The notes: a model not told the origin generated them from the letters alone. A stretch of 64,000 bases of DNA from Acidithiobacillus ferrianus (GCF_010378095.1 NZ_WNJL01000001.1:1-64000); one strand, 5' to 3'. Positions 7,568 through 16,891 are shown, counted from the stretch's first letter. Program-made: numbers and translations.

Positions 7568-10500
7568 TTGGCTGATGTCCTTGGCCTTCAAGGGAAACGT
7601 GTCGTGCCGCGTTTGCGCGTGATTTTCGCTGTTTTCCGCCGGGTCGGTGGATGGTCGCTGGCCATCGTGCCGACCGTACTGGTGTTGCTGGCGGTGGCTT
7701 TCTACCTCTTCCTGGTGCCTCGTTTGGATGGACTGCGTCCCTATGTCGCTCAGGCCTTATCGCACGCTTTGCGGGCGCCGGTGCGGATGGAAGGAATGCA
7801 TCTGGGTTGGGACTGGGGACCGTCTCTGGAACTGGCCGCCCTGCGGGTGGGCACGCCAGCACATCCGGAACTGGTGTTACAGGGAGTGCATCTGCGCCTC
7901 TTCGCCTTGCCCCTGCTGTGGGGAAGGTTGATCGCGCAGGATTTTCGCGTGGCGCGGGGGGAGGTGTCGGTCACACCGGCGGCGGAAGGTGGCTGGCGGG
8001 TGGCCGGGCAGACGTTGGGACGAGCCAAGATGGCGCTGCCCCTGGATCTGGATTGGGCGCATGTGGATGTCCGGCACTTCGTTCTGCAATGGTGGTCCCG
8101 GCCGCATGCCGCCCCCATTCCGCTGCAGGTGCGCTGGCAGAGCAGCGGCGGTTTGCGTCCGCACATGCGGGCGCGGTTACGTTGGTCCCCCCAGGGCGTC
8201 TTGCGCTATACGGGTGCGGCACGCGGCATCTTTACTGCACCAGGACGCTCTTCGGGCAGTGGTCACTGGGTGGCGCAGGGGTTGCCCCTGGCCTGGTTGC
8301 ACCGTGTTGATCCGCGTTTGCCGGCGCTGAGGGGCAGCCTGGATAGCCATGGACGTTTGCAGTGGTGGTACGGTTTGCCGCGTGTCGCGGTCGGACGGTT
8401 CACCATGCACGCGCCCGAGTTGGATGGTGCGCGGTGGACGCAACTCCAGGGTCGTCTGGATTGGCGTGGAACGGGATCTTCCGGGATCTTGCGGCTCGCG
8501 GACATGCGGGGGGCGTCGGCCCGTCCGCTGGCTGTAAATCTGGGGTTGAACTGGGGGCAACGCCTGCGCTGGCAGATACGATCACCGCGTCTCCCGGCCG
8601 TCCTGCTGCGGAACCTGCCAGCGCAGGCGTTGCCCGAGCGGCTTCGTTGGATACCTGGGCAAACGTGGCGGGGGACCCTCCGGAATCTGCACTTCCGTTG
8701 GCGGAGTGCGGGAAACCAACCGGCGGTGTGGCGGTTGCAGACCAGGCTTCAAGGCATCGGTGTTTCGCCCCATGGTCCATGGTTGGGGATGCGGGGCCTC
8801 AGCGGCGATCTCGTGCTACGCCCGGACGATCTGCGCTTGCATCTGGCCAGTCCCCGGCTGATTCTGGATTGGCCGCAGCGTTTCGCCGCGCCCCTGAATC
8901 TGCAGGGCGTGTCGGCACAGATCCACGCCCAAAAAATCGGTGCCGGCTGGTCTCTCCAGGCCGATCAGATTTCGTTGCAGGGGCCGGACCATGTCCGCGC
9001 AACCTTGGCCGTGCGGGGTCGGCAAATGCGGCTACAAGCGCAACTCGCCGGCATGCCCGCGACCACCCTTGCCGACTTCGTGCCACAGACAGGGATCAAT
9101 CCGGCTTTGCGACACTGGTTGCTCCAGGCTTTTCAGGCGGGAACCCTGCACCGTGCGCAACTCGATTGGCAAGGATCGTGGCAGCACCTTCCGCGTGATG
9201 TGCCAGGCGAACACTTCTCCCTGGACGCGGATTTCCGCGGGGTGACGCTGCGTTATGCGCCACGCTGGCCGGTGGCTACGCGGGTAAATGCGCAATTGCT
9301 CTGGACAGGGCGGAGACTTTCCGTTCGTAGCCACGAGGGCGACATTCTCGGTGTGCCGGTAGCCTCCGCCAGCGCCGAGATCGACGCGCCCTTTGCGCAA
9401 CATACCCCGCCTCTCCAGGTAAAACTGGAGACCCCGGTACCACTGGACAAGCTGCTGCCCTTTTTGCGGAAAACACCGGTGTTACGGGGCAAGGCCATGG
9501 CGAAAGCGCCTCTGCGCCTGTCCGGCCAGGGACAACTGCATCTGGCCCTGAGTATTCCCCTCGGGGATGAAAAGACCCAGGTGACGGGTAATCTCGTCCT
9601 GAATCGGGCTGGCATCGGCTGGAACGCCTGGCAAGCGACGAATGTACGGGGGCCGCTCTATTTCCAACGGGATGAGATCCGGGCCAGCACGCTGAAAGGT
9701 GTTTTTGCCGGTGGCCCCCTGCAGGTGAGTTTGCAGGCCAGTCATTTGGAAACACAACCGCGCCTGGCGGTGGCGTTGCAGGGAGATGCGCAGGCTGCGG
9801 AACTGCCGGTAGCGGAGCGCTGGCGAGCCGCGCTGAGCGGTATGGCGCCGTATCAGGGAAGCGCCACCCTGTGGAACGACGTTCTGCATTTCGAGGCGAA
9901 TGCCGACCTGCGACAAGTCCACAGCGCGTTACCCGCGCCCTTGGGATGGGCGCCAGGCCAGAGCGTCAACCTGAACGTGCAGGGTCAAGGCGACCTTGCA
10001 CGCAGCCTGCAAGTGGATTTCAGGCTGCCCCCGGGGTCCGGTGTCCTGGCGTGGCGCCGGGAGGGCTCGGCTTGGCGCTGGCAGGCCGGAGCCGTCCATC
10101 TGGGAGGAGGGGTTCCTCCACCGTTACCGCGTAACGGATTCACCATCCAAGGGAGCGGGAATAGACTCCCAGTGGCCCGGTGGCTGACCCTGTTGAAAGG
10201 GGATCAGGGTTCTGGAGCGTGGCCGGAAATCCGTTTCGACCTGCGCTGGCAACACCTGCTTTTCCTGGCGCAGAACTGGCCGGATGTGCGGATGCACGGC
10301 ATGTTGGCGGCGCGGAAACTACACATGCGACTGACCAGCCCGCAGTTGGTGGGCGTTTTGCGCTATCAACGCGCGATGTCACCGGAGAACCCCGCCCGCT
10401 TGCGCCTGGATATCCAGAAATTGCGTATCGCCGCGCCGTCACCGGGCGTGTCATCCGCTCCGGTTCTCTCGCAAGTGTTGGGAGGGGCAGGAGGTGATCC

Positions 10501-11281
10501 GCTGATACTTGGGACCCGCGTCGCGCAACTCGATTGGCATGGACATCAGGTGCATGACGTGCTGCTGGAAGGGGTGCGATCGGCCACCGGCTGGGATTTT
10601 CCCACGCTCAAGGGCGACTGGGCGGGTAGTCGATGGCGTCTCAAGGGGATCTGGCAGGGTGCCGGGGCGGGACGATCGACCTTTCAGGGGAGCGTACACA
10701 GCAGGAACATCGCCCCGGCGCTGCATGATATCGGTATGGACAGCCTGGAATATGGCCGTGCCGACTACCGGGGTATGTTGTCCTGGCCCGGCGCGCCCTG
10801 GGATTTTTCGCCGAGACATCTCGGTGGGCGCGTACAGTCGACCCTGTGGCGGGGTCGCCTCGGGAAACTCGGCACCGATATCTCCTGGCTGGTTTTTCTG
10901 AACCCCACCACGTTGCTTGAGGATCTCCTCACCTTTGACTACCGTCCGCTTTTTGGCAGTGGACTGTTCTTTTCCAAACTTTCCGCCGACGTTCAGTTCC
11001 GGGACGGGCTGGCCCATACCCGCGATCTGCTGCTCCAGTCCAGCGCATTGGAGATGCGCGGCAGCGGTGCCGCCAACCTGGTGGATCGCACCCTGAATAT
11101 GGCGCTGCGGGTCTATCCTCTCCAAAGCATGGATTTGCTGCTCGGACATTTTCCGGTGTTGGGTCGCGCCCTCTTCGGAAAATCAGGCAAGGTGCTAGAA
11201 TTGAACTATCGGGTAGAGGGCTCTTGGAAGCATCCTATGGTGCGCCAGGTCAGCCTGCCCGCTCGGACCGGGGAGGGCTGA
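7568..11281 (+). CDS. yhdP: YhdP/AsmA-like envelope protein (TIGR02099 type)
   Basis: About 1237 aa with one N-terminal transmembrane helix (around residues 27-50 from the TTG) followed by a very long, beta-rich, Trp/Arg-rich periplasmic part. The start LDGLRPYVAQALSHALRAPVRMEGM and the C-terminal DRTLNMALRVYP region resemble the YhdP family. YhdP relatives are thought to bridge inner and outer membranes and move phospholipid outward. The first codon is uncertain: TTG at 7568 gives the full ORF, while GTG at 7604 has AAGGGA upstream. It is divergent from glnE, and the next gene follows after 5 bases. Confidence 0.85.
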   Translation: MADVLGLQGKRVVPRLRVIFAVFRRVGGWSLAIVPTVLVLLAVAFYLFLVPRLDGLRPYVAQALSHALRAPVRMEGMHLGWDWGPSLELAALRVGTPAHPELVLQGVHLRLFALPLLWGRLIAQDFRVARGEVSVTPAAEGGWRVAGQTLGRAKMALPLDLDWAHVDVRHFVLQWWSRPHAAPIPLQVRWQSSGGLRPHMRARLRWSPQGVLRYTGAARGIFTAPGRSSGSGHWVAQGLPLAWLHRVDPRLPALRGSLDSHGRLQWWYGLPRVAVGRFTMHAPELDGARWTQLQGRLDWRGTGSSGILRLADMRGASARPLAVNLGLNWGQRLRWQIRSPRLPAVLLRNLPAQALPERLRWIPGQTWRGTLRNLHFRWRSAGNQPAVWRLQTRLQGIGVSPHGPWLGMRGLSGDLVLRPDDLRLHLASPRLILDWPQRFAAPLNLQGVSAQIHAQKIGAGWSLQADQISLQGPDHVRATLAVRGRQMRLQAQLAGMPATTLADFVPQTGINPALRHWLLQAFQAGTLHRAQLDWQGSWQHLPRDVPGEHFSLDADFRGVTLRYAPRWPVATRVNAQLLWTGRRLSVRSHEGDILGVPVASASAEIDAPFAQHTPPLQVKLETPVPLDKLLPFLRKTPVLRGKAMAKAPLRLSGQGQLHLALSIPLGDEKTQVTGNLVLNRAGIGWNAWQATNVRGPLYFQRDEIRASTLKGVFAGGPLQVSLQASHLETQPRLAVALQGDAQAAELPVAERWRAALSGMAPYQGSATLWNDVLHFEANADLRQVHSALPAPLGWAPGQSVNLNVQGQGDLARSLQVDFRLPPGSGVLAWRREGSAWRWQAGAVHLGGGVPPPLPRNGFTIQGSGNRLPVARWLTLLKGDQGSGAWPEIRFDLRWQHLLFLAQNWPDVRMHGMLAARKLHMRLTSPQLVGVLRYQRAMSPENPARLRLDIQKLRIAAPSPGVSSAPVLSQVLGGAGGDPLILGTRVAQLDWHGHQVHDVLLEGVRSATGWDFPTLKGDWAGSRWRLKGIWQGAGAGRSTFQGSVHSRNIAPALHDIGMDSLEYGRADYRGMLSWPGAPWDFSPRHLGGRVQSTLWRGRLGKLGTDISWLVFLNPTTLLEDLLTFDYRPLFGSGLFFSKLSADVQFRDGLAHTRDLLLQSSALEMRGSGAANLVDRTLNMALRVYPLQSMDLLLGHFPVLGRALFGKSGKVLELNYRVEGSWKHPMVRQVSLPARTGEG

Positions 11282-11286
11282 TTAGG

Positions 11287-12084
11287 ATGAAAACCCAAAT
11301 GGCCGTGGTGCAAATGGTGTCCTCGGATGTGCTGGCGGAGAACCTCGCCCGTGCCGGGTCCCTGCTGGGACAGGCGGCGGCGGAGGGCGCGCGTCTGGCG
11401 CTTCTGCCGGAAAATTTTGCCTTGATGGGACGCGACGAAAAAGCCAAGCTGACGATCATGGAGGCAGAGGGGGACGGACCGATCCAGTCCTGGTTGGCGG
11501 CGCAGGCACGGCGTCATGGCCTGTGGTTGGTGGGCGGGAGCATTCCTCTGGCCGCCCCGGATGGGCGTTGTTATGCCGCTTGTCTGGTCTTCGACCCAGA
11601 GGGCCAGTGCCAGGCGCGTTACGACAAGGTACACCTCTTCGATGTCGATCTGGCGGGCGGCGAGAGCTACCGCGAATCCCGCACCATCGCCCCGGGCGGT
11701 ATTCCGGTGAGCGTGGCTACCCCATGGGGCCGGCTCGGCCTCTCCATTTGCTATGACCTGCGTTTCCCGGAACTGTACCGCCGCTACGCGGGGGCGGAAT
11801 TGCTGGTCGTCCCCAGTGCCTTCACCCAGCAGACGGGCGAAGCGCACTGGGAATGTCTGTTGCGGGCCCGAGCTATCGAGAATCAGGCCTATGTGCTCGC
11901 CGCGGACCAGGGGGGGCGGCACCAGAACGGTCGCCGGACCTTCGGCCACAGCATGGTCATCGACCCCTGGGGCCAGGTGCTGGCCCGCTTGGACCAGGGG
12001 GAGGGGGTCGCATTGGCCCAGATCGACATGGCCTTCCTGCAGCGTTGCCGCGGCAGCTTGCCCGCCCTGCAACATCGCCGCTAA
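11287..12084 (+). CDS. Carbon-nitrogen hydrolase (Nit1/omega-amidase type)
   Basis: A 265-aa nitrilase-superfamily amidohydrolase. The catalytic triad is complete: Glu42 in LLPENFALMG, Lys114 in YDKVHLFDVD and Cys155 in LSICYDLRFPELYR. The motifs RARAIENQAYV and FGHSMVIDPWG fit the Nit1 branch, which in characterised members removes deaminated glutathione. It starts 5 bases after the YhdP-like gene and is likely in one transcript with it, as is common in proteobacteria. Confidence 0.9.
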   Translation: MKTQMAVVQMVSSDVLAENLARAGSLLGQAAAEGARLALLPENFALMGRDEKAKLTIMEAEGDGPIQSWLAAQARRHGLWLVGGSIPLAAPDGRCYAACLVFDPEGQCQARYDKVHLFDVDLAGGESYRESRTIAPGGIPVSVATPWGRLGLSICYDLRFPELYRRYAGAELLVVPSAFTQQTGEAHWECLLRARAIENQAYVLAADQGGRHQNGRRTFGHSMVIDPWGQVLARLDQGEGVALAQIDMAFLQRCRGSLPALQHRR

Positions 12085-12097
12085 CCACGCGACGGCC

Positions 12098-12580
12098 TTA
12101 CCACGCGATGTACGCATAACCCTTCTGTTGCAGGACGACGAGGTCCACCGCCCCGCTAAAGACCGGTTTCGCCTCGGAAATCAGATGGGTTTCGTCGATG
12201 TGGACGGTCTTCATGGTCTGTTCGCAGGCGTTGAAGACCACACCATACATGGACAGGCTTTGCACCTGTTCCATGATGAATTTTCCATAGTGCTTACGGT
12301 TCTTTTCCGGCTTGACCAACAACCAGATGCCGGGTCCGAAACATGCTATGACGATGTCCGCGTCATTGTTGAAATGTTGCAGGATCACGGCGGCACTGTG
12401 CAGGATGTCGCGGATATAGGCTGGGTCGGATTTGTTGAGCTGGAAAACCACCTTGTTTTTGGTCGGGCCCATCATACCCTCCGCCGGGCTTGGACCGGCG
12501 ATGGCCAGCGCACCGATACCAGCCACGGTAGCGAGACCGCCCATGAACCGGCGGCGGGAATGGTTTTTGGCTTGAGCCAT
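12098..12580 (-). CDS. Exported DsrE-family protein
   Basis: A 160-aa protein. The start at 12580 is supported by GAGGAGGA upstream; the longer open frame to 12757 is not. The N-terminus SRRRFMGGLATVAGIGALAIAG is a twin-arginine-type signal peptide. The rest (VVFQLNKSDPAYIRDILHSA, DIVIACFGPGIWLL, VVFNACEQTMK) matches the DsrE/YchN-like fold seen in sulfur-relay proteins. Cysteines occur in IACFG and FNACEQ. Export is inferred from the signal alone. It converges on the amidohydrolase gene with a 13-base gap. Confidence 0.8.
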   Translation of the reverse strand: MAQAKNHSRRRFMGGLATVAGIGALAIAGPSPAEGMMGPTKNKVVFQLNKSDPAYIRDILHSAAVILQHFNNDADIVIACFGPGIWLLVKPEKNRKHYGKFIMEQVQSLSMYGVVFNACEQTMKTVHIDETHLISEAKPVFSGAVDLVVLQQKGYAYIAW

Positions 12581-12707
12581 GCTATCCTCCTCGACTTTGA
12601 CGGGTTGCGGAAACTCCCTCGATCTTAGCAAAATTTGCGCCGATGCGGGGTGGGTATATGAGGAGAAGGTGAGTGAATGATAAACCGGCGTTTTTCGGAG
12701 ATCGCGC

Positions 12708-14471
12708 ATGAAGCAGTTTAACCGCGAATTTTTCCGTGACCTGTGGCGGATAACCAAGCCCTACTGGTGGCATTCCGAGGAACGCTGGGTGGCGCGTGGG
12801 GCTTTCGCCCTCATCCTCCTCCTTAATCTGTTCATGGTCTTCATTTCCTACCGTATTACCGAATGGTACGCCGTATTCTGGAACGCCCTGCAGCATTTCG
12901 CGGTGGACTCCGCTTGGCATCAGATGCTGATTTTTTTGGGGCTGGCCACGCTTTATGTGGTGGCTGGCGTTTCCCAGATTTTTTTCACCCAGATGTTGGA
13001 GATTCGCTGGCGACGCTGGCTGACGCGACATTATCTGGATGCCTGGCTGGCCAAGGGGACTTTCTACCATATGCAGGTTCTGGGTGATGGCACCGATAAC
13101 CCGGATCAGCGTATCAGTGAGGATTTGGCCAGCTTCACCAGCCAGACCCTGGGTATCGTCATCGGCCTGCTGAGTTCCGTGACCACCCTTGCCGCCTTCA
13201 TCTTCATGCTTTGGGAATTGTCGGCAATGGTCACCATTCCTTGGCAGGGCAGTCTCTACACGATTCCGGGCTATCTGGTCTGGGCGGCGGTCATCTATGC
13301 GGTCTTCGGAACCATTCTGACGGCGCTCATCGGGCGACCGCTGATCAATCTGAACTTTAATCAGGAGCGCTATCAAGCGGATTTCCGTTTCAGCATGATG
13401 CGGCTGCGCGAGAACAGCGAGAGTATCGCCCTGTACGGCGGTGAGACCGAAGAACGCCATCATTTCCTGCAGCGATTCGCCGAAGTCTACGCGAATTACT
13501 GGCGGATCATCTGGCGATCCATGCGCCTGAACTGGTGGGTGTCGGGTTATGGCCAGGCGGCCATCATCTTCCCGCTGGTGGTGAGCCTGCCGGCGTACTT
13601 TGTCAACAAAGCCATAGGAATAGGCGGGTTACAGCAGATCATGTCGGCCTTTTCCCAGGTGCAGGGCGCATTGTCCTTTATCGTCAGCAGTTATAGCAGC
13701 CTCGCCAATTGGCATGCCGTCGTCGACCGTCTCCGTTTCTTTGAGCAGTCCATGGATGAGGTGCGTGTCATCCGCGAAACGCACTATCAGATCGAACGCA
13801 AGGATGGCCCGCGGCTTATCGTGCGAGACCTCAATGTGCGCCTGCCGGATGGTCGGGAGTTGATTCATCGGTTGGAGCTGGACATGCGTCGCGGAGAGCG
13901 TCTGCTGATCATGGGACCATCAGGGGGGGGTAAGAGCACGCTGGTGCGCGCCTTGGCCGGTATCTGGCCTTTTGGCGAAGGGGTGGTGGAAATGCCGGAT
14001 GGGGATCGTCCGCTCTTTTTGCCGCAGAAGCCTTATCTGCCCTTGGGCACGCTCCGCGATACGCTGGTGTACCCGTTTGGTGTGCCGGATGTCAGTGATG
14101 CCGGACTGCAGGGAGTGCTGCATTTGGTCGGTATGGGGGCGCTGGCGGACAAACTGGAGGACGCGCGTTTGTGGTCTCATGTGCTGTCCCTGGGTGAGCA
14201 GCAGCGTTTGGCCTTTGCCCGTATTCTACTGCAGAAACCGCAGTGGGTGTTTCTGGACGAGGCTACTTCATCGCTGGATGAGCCGGCCGAGGATGCGCTT
14301 TACGGCACGTTGACCGAAGCGCTGCCCGATACGGCCATCATCAGTGTCGGCCACCGTTCCAGTCTGTTTCAGCATCATCAGCAGTGTTTGCGTTTGCAAG
14401 GGGGCGGGCGCTGGCAGATGGAGACCATTACCCATGCGGTCTCGGGAAACCATCAGCCAGCGTCCGTCTGA
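12708..14471 (+). CDS. ABC transporter, fused permease/ATPase (YddA/SbmA-BacA type)
   Basis: 587 aa. The N-terminal ~340 residues form an ABC_membrane_2-type domain with several helices (ALILLLNLFMVFISYRITEWYAVFWNALQ and on), including LRENSESIALYGGE, typical of this group. The C-terminal ATPase has Walker A GPSGGGKST, signature LSLGEQQR and Walker B WVFLDEATSSLDEP. Relatives act as half-transporters (peroxisomal ABCD, YddA). The substrate cannot be read from the sequence. It is divergent from the DsrE gene. Confidence 0.88.
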   Translation: MKQFNREFFRDLWRITKPYWWHSEERWVARGAFALILLLNLFMVFISYRITEWYAVFWNALQHFAVDSAWHQMLIFLGLATLYVVAGVSQIFFTQMLEIRWRRWLTRHYLDAWLAKGTFYHMQVLGDGTDNPDQRISEDLASFTSQTLGIVIGLLSSVTTLAAFIFMLWELSAMVTIPWQGSLYTIPGYLVWAAVIYAVFGTILTALIGRPLINLNFNQERYQADFRFSMMRLRENSESIALYGGETEERHHFLQRFAEVYANYWRIIWRSMRLNWWVSGYGQAAIIFPLVVSLPAYFVNKAIGIGGLQQIMSAFSQVQGALSFIVSSYSSLANWHAVVDRLRFFEQSMDEVRVIRETHYQIERKDGPRLIVRDLNVRLPDGRELIHRLELDMRRGERLLIMGPSGGGKSTLVRALAGIWPFGEGVVEMPDGDRPLFLPQKPYLPLGTLRDTLVYPFGVPDVSDAGLQGVLHLVGMGALADKLEDARLWSHVLSLGEQQRLAFARILLQKPQWVFLDEATSSLDEPAEDALYGTLTEALPDTAIISVGHRSSLFQHHQQCLRLQGGGRWQMETITHAVSGNHQPASV

Positions 14472-14536
14472 TGATCCGGATCGGGGCACGTTCCCCGTTT
14501 GCTTGTGTCTATGCCCAATGAGAGAGGAGACCCGAT

Positions 14537-15112
14537 ATGGCGATGACGGCTAAGGATTTACCGGTGGGTGGGGCGATGCCGGCGTTTTGTTTGCCCCATG
14601 GGGGCCGGTCGGAACAGTGGTGCAGCACCCAGGCGCTGGGCAAGCCTTTGCTGGTGCTCTTTATCTGTAACCACTGCCCCTACGTGTTGCATATCAGCAA
14701 GCGCCTGGGTGAACTCACCACCCTGTGGCAGCAGCAGGGGTTGAAGGTTGTGGGTATCAATGCCAACGATCCGGTAACCTACCCCGACGACGCCCCCGAG
14801 AAGATGCCTGCGGAGGCCCAACGCGCCGGCTATCATTTTCCCTATCTTTTCGATGCGGATCAGCAGGTGGCCAAAGCGTTTAACGCGGTCTGTACGCCGG
14901 ATATCTTTCTCTTCGATGGTAGCGGTAAACTCTTCTATCACGGGCAGTTCGACGACAGCCGCCCCAAAAATGCGCTGCCGGTGACCGGCGCCGACTTGGC
15001 GGCAGCCGTGGCGGGTGTGATGGCGGGTGCCGAACCGCCGATGAAGGTTTTGCCTTGTATGGGATGCAGCATCAAATGGCGGCCGGGCAATGCGCCGGAG
15101 GATGGGATATGA
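14537..15112 (+). CDS. Thioredoxin-fold redoxin (AhpC/TSA-like)
   Basis: A 191-aa cytoplasmic thioredoxin-fold protein, redoxin family. The start MAMTAKDLPVGGAMPAFCLP resembles peroxiredoxin-like TlpA/ResA relatives. The redox centre CNHCPYV replaces the usual WCxxC. Two further cysteines, CMGCSIKWRPGN, end the protein, as in the DUF899/AhpC-like redoxins that carry the same CNHCPY and C-terminal CxGC pair. A GAGGAG ribosome site lies 8 bases upstream. The stop overlaps the next start (ATGA), so the dehydrogenase is translationally coupled. Confidence 0.85.
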   Translation: MAMTAKDLPVGGAMPAFCLPHGGRSEQWCSTQALGKPLLVLFICNHCPYVLHISKRLGELTTLWQQQGLKVVGINANDPVTYPDDAPEKMPAEAQRAGYHFPYLFDADQQVAKAFNAVCTPDIFLFDGSGKLFYHGQFDDSRPKNALPVTGADLAAAVAGVMAGAEPPMKVLPCMGCSIKWRPGNAPEDGI

Positions 15113-15855
15113 GCGCAGCGCAACGCTGCGCGGTGGTGACCGGCGCCTCTTCCGGCATCGGCGCCGCGACCGCGCGGGTGCTGGCGGCACAGGGATATCG
15201 CGTCATTCTCGGTGCGCGCCGGTTGGAGCGTTTGCAGGCATTGGCTGCGGAAGTGGGGGGCGTGGCGGCCCCCCTGGACGTGACGGATACCGGCAGTATC
15301 GCCGCATTCGCCGCGCATTTGCCGGCCGGGATAGACATACTGGTCAATAACGCCGGGGGCGCGCTGGGCTTGGAACCGCTCGCGGAAATGGACGAGACAC
15401 ACTGGAGTGGGATGTGGCAGAGCAACGTCCTTGGCCTCGTGCGCGTGAGCAAGGCGCTATATCCGCACTTGCTGCGGGCCCCCACAGGACTGGGCCACGT
15501 CGTGAATATCGGAAGTGTCGCCGCCCACGAAACCTATGCGGGCGGCGGCGGTTACACGGCCTGTAAACATGCGGTAAAGGCCATTTCCGAGACGATGCGG
15601 GTGGAGTGGTTGGGCCAGCCGTTGCGGGTGACCGAGGTCGATCCGGGTCTCGTGGAGACGGAATTCAGTCTGGTGCGTTTTGCCGGAGACGCCGAGCGTG
15701 CGGCAGCGGTGTATGCGGGTATGGAACCTCTGACCGCCATGGATGTGGCGGATGCCATCCTCTGGGCGGTTACCCGGCCTGCGCATGTCAACATCGACGA
15801 AATCATCATCAAGCCCCGGGATCAGGCGCGGGTGGGTATGGTCCACCGGCACTGA
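15109..15855 (+). CDS. Short-chain dehydrogenase/reductase (YdfG-like)
   Basis: A 248-aa Rossmann-fold SDR. The cofactor motif TGASSGIG is near residue 10, followed by GARRLERL, which favours NADP. Also present are NNAGGALG, the catalytic Ser in NIGSVAAHETY and the YTACKHAVK (YxxxK) pair. The C-terminal DVADAILWAVTRPAHVNIDEIIIKP is typical of the YdfG branch (3-hydroxy acid or serine dehydrogenase). It begins inside the stop codon of the redoxin gene. Confidence 0.92.
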   Translation: MSAAQRCAVVTGASSGIGAATARVLAAQGYRVILGARRLERLQALAAEVGGVAAPLDVTDTGSIAAFAAHLPAGIDILVNNAGGALGLEPLAEMDETHWSGMWQSNVLGLVRVSKALYPHLLRAPTGLGHVVNIGSVAAHETYAGGGGYTACKHAVKAISETMRVEWLGQPLRVTEVDPGLVETEFSLVRFAGDAERAAAVYAGMEPLTAMDVADAILWAVTRPAHVNIDEIIIKPRDQARVGMVHRH

Positions 15856-15882
15856 TGCCGGTGAGCGAAGGATGGAAGCGAC

Positions 15883-16491
15883 GTGACCCCTCAGGAAGAA
15901 ACGCGGCGTATCGGGCAGGTCCTGCTGCAGCGAGGATTTATTTCACCAGAGCAGTTGGAGCGCGCCGTCATGCGGCAAAGCGTTGATGGGGAGCGCCTGG
16001 GTAAATTGCTCATCGCCGACGGTCTGGTGGGTGAGCGGGATCTGGCCTATACCCTCAGTCATCAGGCGCGTCTGCGGCACGAGGATCGGCGCGCCAAAAG
16101 CGCGCGAATGCTGGGCGGCATAGTGGAAAAACTCCGCGCCGACTTAGACAAGCAGGTTTTGGAGTTGCTCAAAGAGTGGCAGCAGCGTGTGCCCCGTATC
16201 CCCGACCGGGAGGGAGGCGGAGAGCGGAAGCGCCGGGAGGCCGCGTTGCGTCAGTCCATGGACTTTCCGCGGGCTCTGGCCATCGCGCAGGAGGCCGTTG
16301 AGACCGCCAAACGCAAGGGTGACCTTGGCCGTCTGCGACGCTGGTTGAGTGTCTTGCAGCAAGTGGAGAAGGATTTTGTGGTTTTTCGACAGGCCCTGGC
16401 GGGTGCCTCGCTGTATCCGGCGCAGGAGTGGGCGGCCCGTTGGCAGCTTTTGCAGGATTGTGGCAGGGACGTGCAACGCGCGGCGGTTTGA
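15883..16491 (+). CDS. MshEN/GspE-N-like domain protein, unknown function
   Basis: A 202-aa protein starting at GTG. Residues ~5-65 (RRIGQVLLQRGFISPEQLERAVMRQ, ERLGKLLIADGLVGERDLAYTLSHQ) form the double repeat of the GspE/MshE N-terminal domain, which in some ATPases binds c-di-GMP. There is no ATPase domain. The rest is helical and charged with likely coiled coil. It follows the SDR gene by 27 bases. It could be a free-standing regulator or adaptor, but no role can be assigned. Confidence 0.7.
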   Translation: MTPQEETRRIGQVLLQRGFISPEQLERAVMRQSVDGERLGKLLIADGLVGERDLAYTLSHQARLRHEDRRAKSARMLGGIVEKLRADLDKQVLELLKEWQQRVPRIPDREGGGERKRREAALRQSMDFPRALAIAQEAVETAKRKGDLGRLRRWLSVLQQVEKDFVVFRQALAGASLYPAQEWAARWQLLQDCGRDVQRAAV

Positions 16492-16538
16492 TTTCTACGC
16501 ACCGGCAGGAGTGTGTCCCCAGGTCGAGGCTCCTAAAA

Positions 16539-16757
16539 TTAGTGGAAGATGGTATGCAAAAAACCACTGGCCGACTGTTGCCGTTTTGCTACAGCATTCG
16601 ACAGATGCTGGTTTTGCCGTTGCCGGCGCAAGCGCAGCAATCGCTTCTGCAATTCACGCTTGATGCGTTGCCGCTCGTGGCCCGCCATGAAGGAAGTATA
16701 GGTGGGGAAGCTGCGCACCCGGCGCAATGCAGCCAGAAGATTTGCGGTGCTGTCCAT
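16539..16757 (-). CDS. Small basic hypothetical protein
   Basis: A 72-aa ORF beginning MDSTANLLAALRRVRSFPTYTSFMAGHERQRIKRELQKRL. A GGAG lies 7 bases before the ATG at 16755-16757. It is rich in Arg and Gln and has no membrane segment. I do not recognise a family. It lies downstream of lspA on the same strand after 191 bases that contain several small hairpins. A coding role is plausible but unproven. Confidence 0.5.
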   Translation of the reverse strand: MDSTANLLAALRRVRSFPTYTSFMAGHERQRIKRELQKRLLRLRRQRQNQHLSNAVAKRQQSASGFLHTIFH

Positions 16758-16820
16758 ATCGGTCTCCGGTGTTTTGAGGAATATGGCAAGAGTAAGCAAA
16801 GCGCGTGCCAAAAAAATAAT

Positions 16821-16891
16821 GGTCGTGAAAACAACCATCGGGAAGCGATGCCTGTCTCGGTGAGACCGAATTTGTCGTATTTGAGCGACAA
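16821..16891 (-). other. Four tandem small hairpins downstream of lspA
   Basis: Within 71 bases four separate inverted repeats follow one another: 16821-16836 (GGTTGT/ACGACC on the minus strand, one G-U pair, loop TTTC), 16836-16850 (CATCG/CGATG), 16857-16869 (TCGGT/ACCGA, 3-base loop) and 16872-16891 (TTGTCG/CGACAA, 8-base loop). The G-U pair only works on the minus strand, which favours an RNA read in the lspA direction. The rest of the 16758-16948 gap shows no gene. Confidence 0.35.

Noticed and set aside
12581..12757. Longer N-terminus of the DsrE-like protein
   Set aside because: GAGGAGGA before the ATG at 12580 and the Tat signal right after it mark the real start. The extension also overlaps the ABC transporter start.
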